Under the pieces are notes generated by a model. It did no database searches and had not been told where the DNA came from. It saw only the letters and a list, made by a program, of their open reading frames with translations. A stretch of DNA of 24,908 nucleotides from a virus: positions 1-24,908 of the IMG/VR virus record IMGVR_UViG_3300022861_000009; one strand, written 5' to 3'. Position numbers and translations under genes: made by a program. This document shows positions 21,610-24,908 of the stretch, in pieces. Each line of letters begins with the position of its first letter. The stretch's first letter is position 1.

Positions 21610-24600
21610 ATGCCCAATAGTTCAACCACGCCCGTCGTCGATTCGAGCACTACGACCAACGCTGCCATCGCGCTGGCCTATGGACCGGTGTGGGTAACGG
21701 GGAAACGCGCCGAATATTACGAGTTGCAGAACACGGGAAGCAGCGATCTGGATTTCACGCGCGTGGGTATCTGGCTGTTGGGTGAAGGCGAGTGGGATGG
21801 GTGCGATGAGCTGTGGATCAACGACACCTTGATCTGGCGCAGCGAGTGGGACGATACAACCCAGTTTCACTTTCATCGCGGCTGTGACGCGGTGATCGGC
21901 TCGGGACTCTCTCCTTATTCCTCTGGTCCAGACCAGGGCGTCGATTCCTTCTTCTCGGCTTTCCCCACCGCGGTGAACCCGCTGGCGTACAGCCGCATCG
22001 CCTATTACGCGATCAAGCGGAAACAGCCGATCCAGAACCAGACGAACACCCACCAAAACGATCCGACCCAGTGGGCCGACCTGAACCCGATCGGGCTGTG
22101 GCGTTCAACCAAGGTGCGTCTGTTCGACGACGAGGGCAACCAGACGGCTTATGCCTACTCGACAAACCCGGCCTGGCACTTTGTCGACGCTATTCTGCGC
22201 AGAAAGATTTTCCCGGAATACAATATCGATTTGAACGCGGGGATCGACGAGATCAGCGCGGCAGCTCAGAACAGGTTTGATTGGGGATCGATCTACTCGG
22301 CTGCGCAGTATTTCGACCAGGTACTGGCAAACGGACGCCGTCGATTCACCGCCGCTTATGCCTTTTCGCAGACCACGACGCTGGCTGCGATTCTGGAGCA
22401 GATTCTGAAGTGCTGCCGGAGCTACCAACGCGAGTACGCTGGCCAGATCGCTCTTATCCCTGATCAGACCCGGCCGAGCGTCTTCACCTTCTCGCGGAAA
22501 AACATCCTTCCGGGTTCGCTTTGCCCTAGCGACAAACTGGTGAGCCAGGCGCCGAACTGCTATGTGGCGAAGTTCCGCGACCTCCTGGTGCCGACCTCGG
22601 CCCTCGTCGCATCGATTACCTGTGAGGTTTCTCACAATCCGGTGGTTACTACCCAGGCCCCGCATCCTTATAACACGGCCGACATTCTGTCTTTTGGCGG
22701 AACGGAAACAATCTATGACGGGGTGTGGACCGTCTACTCTGTTCCGGATGCGGATGTTAATGGCAACTGTTACTCCCTGACCCTGACTTCGAAGGGTGCT
22801 AACTATCCAACGAGTGTGGGCGCCGGCGGCTCAATTGGCCTGCTGTATTCACGGCTCAAGGAACGTGCGCCCCAGTTCGATCATGAGAACAACCAGCTCG
22901 CGCGCGGAGCGGTTGGCGTTGGCCTGCCGCGCCAGAGGAATCGGGTCCGAGTCGAATACGACTACGCTATCTCGACTTTTGACCAGGCCAGCCGCATTTC
23001 GCGTTTCGAGCGCGATTTGGCGCTTGGCCCTGATCAATCGCCTTATGTGACGCCCAAGGCCGTCACTCTGAAGGCTGCGTTGTTTGCAGCCGATGCGGCT
23101 GGATCGGGAGCGGTAGTCGCGCAGATTCAGTGTGGCGATCATGTGACGCTCGATGACTCGGCTAACTATTCCTACGCTGGCGAGTACGCGGTGCTCGATG
23201 CCACGCACCGTCCCTATAACGCAACGGCGACGGGGAGCGGAGGCAGCCTCGCGCTGACCGCGGCTGGCGACGGTGGAGAGGCGGACTTGACTCTCGCACC
23301 GTATATGCCCTCGGATGACTACGATACGACGGACCCGAACTCAGCCGGCTGGTCGAACGTGCCCGGAAGCGATCCCGATAATGACTCGGACTATACGAGC
23401 ATCAGCCTGGACAACGGCGGGACCTTTGTTTTCTTCACCGGATCGCTTCCGAGCGGTTCCCAGTTCCAGTTGCCTTCGACGGGGTTTGCGGTGGGCAATA
23501 TGTTGGCCTGGGCGGGTCCTGGGGGAGCGAACATCAATTACCATTCGCTGCGCATTATTCAGATGTGCAGCGTGGACGCAAACCGCGTTCTCACGCTGAT
23601 CTACACCGACTGCGAAGGCACGTTTTGGGGCGGCGATGTGAACTTTGCGGCCCTGAGTTGGATGAGCAGTGATACGACCTTTGTGAGCGGCGGTCTCACC
23701 TGGCTTGAACTCACGCTTCTGGGTGGCGAGACGATCATCTTTGGACAAGGTGTGCTGGCAGATGGAGCCACTGTTGAACTGCCGGCAGGTTATACCACCG
23801 GGAACATGTTTGCCGTGGCCTATCCGCATGACAGCCCACAGAACTGGAAGAACGCCCAAAGTGTGGGCGCATTTGTAGATTCGAGTCAGATTGTCCACTT
23901 TAATTACATCGACAGTAACGCTGCCGCCTGGCACGGCAACGCGGACATCTTGGTATTTGCCTGGAAAAACAATATGGGCACCGTCACAACCGAGACCGTC
24001 GGTGGCGGGAATTGGATGCACTGCCCGCTGACGAACGGAAGCATATTTGGAGTGGGCTGCGCAAAGAATATGGCGAACGGGGCGACCTTTTCACTGCCCA
24101 CCAGTGCCGGCGACGGGTTAACGCTGCAGCCCATGGTGGGATCGAGCAATGGGAGCATTCAATCTGGGTACCACGCCCAGGGCGTTGGGTCGGCCTACCT
24201 GGATGCTTCCAATGTCGTTCACGTAACTTTCAATGATGGATCGGGGCATGTTTGGGGAGGCAACGCCGACGTGCTCGCGCTCTTCTGTGAGTCTGGCTCT
24301 GCATCGGCCGGAGGCATCTCGGTAAGTGTGACGCCAGCCTCTATGTCGGTTGCTCTCAATGGCGTTTTGCAGTTTACGGCTTACGTCGCGGGAACCTCCA
24401 CAGTAACCGTCACATGGAGCGTGGACGGGGTGGACGGAGGCAACGCGACGGTGGGCACGATCGACGCCACTGGAAGCTACACCGCGCCGGCAACTGCCGG
24501 CCTCCATATAGTCACCGCGACGAGCACGGCGAATGTGGCTGCATATGGCTCTCAGGGCGTGACGGTGGGTACCGGTTCAGGAACGGGCGGATCCGGAACA

Positions 24601-24900
24601 ACCAGTGTCGTGGTGACGCCATCCGCGGCGATAGTCGCGGCTAGCGGAGGCTGCCAATTCTCCGCGACAGTGAATGGTGCGTCAGGGGTCGCGGTTGTTT
24701 GGAGCGTGGACGGAGTGGTTGGCGGAAATGCGACGGTGGGCACGGTCGACGCCAGCGGAAATTACACTGGCGCGCCAGCCGCGGGAAGCCACATTATTAA
24801 GGCTGCTTTGGCATCCAATTCTGCGGTCTCCGGAAGCGCCACAGTGGGGGTCAACAGCACGGTCGCCGCGGCCCGGGCGATGCTGTTGCACAACTTGTAA
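21610..24900 (+). CDS. Tail tip / receptor-binding protein, lambda J-like, with C-terminal domain repeats and Ig domains
   Basis: A 1096-residue protein. The N-terminal 560 residues look like a J-like tail hub: AYGPVWVTGKRAEYYELQ, VGIWLLGEGEWDGCDELWIND (71-80 region), PAWHFVDAILRRKI, then a helical and strand region with VRVEYDYAISTFDQA and YSYAGEYAVLDATHRPYN (residues 445-540), as in hub domains. Residues about 595-893 hold three repeats of an unrecognised beta domain. Residues about 904-986 and 998-1080 are two bacterial Ig-like domains. The last 16 residues are an Ala-rich helix. It starts two bases after the previous stop. J-like proteins end the lambda-type tail and bind the host, so the repeats and Ig domains are the probable receptor-binding or glycan-binding part. 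The stop at 24898 lies eight bases from the end of the window, so later genes are not seen. Confidence 0.75.
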   Translation: MPNSSTTPVVDSSTTTNAAIALAYGPVWVTGKRAEYYELQNTGSSDLDFTRVGIWLLGEGEWDGCDELWINDTLIWRSEWDDTTQFHFHRGCDAVIGSGLSPYSSGPDQGVDSFFSAFPTAVNPLAYSRIAYYAIKRKQPIQNQTNTHQNDPTQWADLNPIGLWRSTKVRLFDDEGNQTAYAYSTNPAWHFVDAILRRKIFPEYNIDLNAGIDEISAAAQNRFDWGSIYSAAQYFDQVLANGRRRFTAAYAFSQTTTLAAILEQILKCCRSYQREYAGQIALIPDQTRPSVFTFSRKNILPGSLCPSDKLVSQAPNCYVAKFRDLLVPTSALVASITCEVSHNPVVTTQAPHPYNTADILSFGGTETIYDGVWTVYSVPDADVNGNCYSLTLTSKGANYPTSVGAGGSIGLLYSRLKERAPQFDHENNQLARGAVGVGLPRQRNRVRVEYDYAISTFDQASRISRFERDLALGPDQSPYVTPKAVTLKAALFAADAAGSGAVVAQIQCGDHVTLDDSANYSYAGEYAVLDATHRPYNATATGSGGSLALTAAGDGGEADLTLAPYMPSDDYDTTDPNSAGWSNVPGSDPDNDSDYTSISLDNGGTFVFFTGSLPSGSQFQLPSTGFAVGNMLAWAGPGGANINYHSLRIIQMCSVDANRVLTLIYTDCEGTFWGGDVNFAALSWMSSDTTFVSGGLTWLELTLLGGETIIFGQGVLADGATVELPAGYTTGNMFAVAYPHDSPQNWKNAQSVGAFVDSSQIVHFNYIDSNAAAWHGNADILVFAWKNNMGTVTTETVGGGNWMHCPLTNGSIFGVGCAKNMANGATFSLPTSAGDGLTLQPMVGSSNGSIQSGYHAQGVGSAYLDASNVVHVTFNDGSGHVWGGNADVLALFCESGSASAGGISVSVTPASMSVALNGVLQFTAYVAGTSTVTVTWSVDGVDGGNATVGTIDATGSYTAPATAGLHIVTATSTANVAAYGSQGVTVGTGSGTGGSGTTSVVVTPSAAIVAASGGCQFSATVNGASGVAVVWSVDGVVGGNATVGTVDASGNYTGAPAAGSHIIKAALASNSAVSGSATVGVNSTVAAARAMLLHNL
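23392..24288 (+). repeat. Three tandem copies of an unrecognised beta domain in the J-like protein
   Basis: Residues about 595-684, 690-785 and 792-893 align. Each has a Gly-rich start, a short strand with LP near the middle, GN[MG]-type turn, a strand pair, and an end with W.G[ND]-[AV]-[DN]-x-L/F. The ends read FWGGDVNFAALSW, AWHGNADILVFAW and VWGGNADVLALFC. Copies are diverged, so this is an old duplication. I do not recognise the family. Confidence 0.7.
24319..24849 (+). repeat. Two tandem bacterial Ig-like domains
   Basis: Residues about 904-986 and 998-1080 share VTPS/VTPA starts, TWSVDGVDGGNATVGTID versus VWSVDGVVGGNATVGTVD, then SYTAP / NYTGAP and a final strand. They are joined by a Gly/Ser/Thr linker. 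The DNA is also close in the core, so the duplication seems fairly recent. This type is very common in Acidobacteriota surface and phage proteins, and Ig-like domains on tail proteins are often thought to bind cell surfaces weakly. Confidence 0.75.
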
Positions 24901-24908
24901 ACATTTGG

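Noticed and set aside
1-24908. tRNA genes, CRISPR arrays, insertion sequences and attachment sites
   Set aside because: I looked for cloverleaf-like segments, regular spaced repeats, transposase motifs and long end repeats and saw none. The genes are nearly contiguous, leaving little room.

Overview
The window is one continuous block of phage late genes, all on the + strand and packed tightly (many ATGA or GTGA stop/start overlaps). It is either part of a prophage or a phage genome. The DNA is high in GC, and GTG and TTG starts are used. No host gene, integrase, transposase, repressor, tRNA, rRNA or CRISPR array is visible, so integration and host cannot be read directly. The best host hint is the pair of bacterial Ig-like domains at the end of the last gene. 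That style of domain (VTPS..., TWSVDGV.GGN, VGT.D..G.Y.AP) is very common in Acidobacteriota such as the Terriglobia. I therefore suggest an Acidobacteriota host, as an inference.

Layout. 1-162: leader without a supported gene, containing a stem-loop. 163-3522: lysis and accessory region, with a GH24 lysozyme, an exported helical protein, a small unknown protein, an exported single-HKD phospholipase-D-family protein, and two small membrane proteins that are holin candidates. 3500-6148: packaging, with a small winged-helix-like protein, a Mu Gp27/DUF3486-like small terminase and the large terminase. 6139-12284: head, with portal, SPP1 gp7/Mu F-like head protein, a small protein with ChaB-like and HeH/SAP-like ends, one 845-codon gene joining prohead protease, linker/scaffold and Mu gpT-like major capsid protein, and a beta-sandwich decoration-type protein. 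12354-14098: connector genes. 14114-20138: tail tube, tail assembly chaperone pair, tape measure. 20131-24900: tail tip, in the order of lambda M, L and J, but without recognisable K and I genes.

The genes form a full late programme: lysis, DNA packaging, capsid building and maturation, neck joining, then a long non-contractile tail. Lysis genes directly before a DUF3486-type terminase, and a gpT-type capsid, are typical of Mu-like transposable phages. The tail is lambda-like rather than contractile. The nearest known pattern is the B3/D3112 type of transposable siphophage, here probably in a distant host. Transposase genes would be expected left of the window.

The points most worth a second look are: the protease-capsid fusion with a strong internal ribosome binding site; a 12-cysteine CCQGC cluster near the start of that protease; two tail-chaperone reading frames in the same frame, separated by one UGA; a distal-tail protein with a carbohydrate-binding-like extension; a J-like protein carrying three copies of an unrecognised domain plus two Ig domains; an exported PLD-family nuclease/lipase in the lysis region; and strong RNA hairpins directly after the major capsid and tail tube genes.
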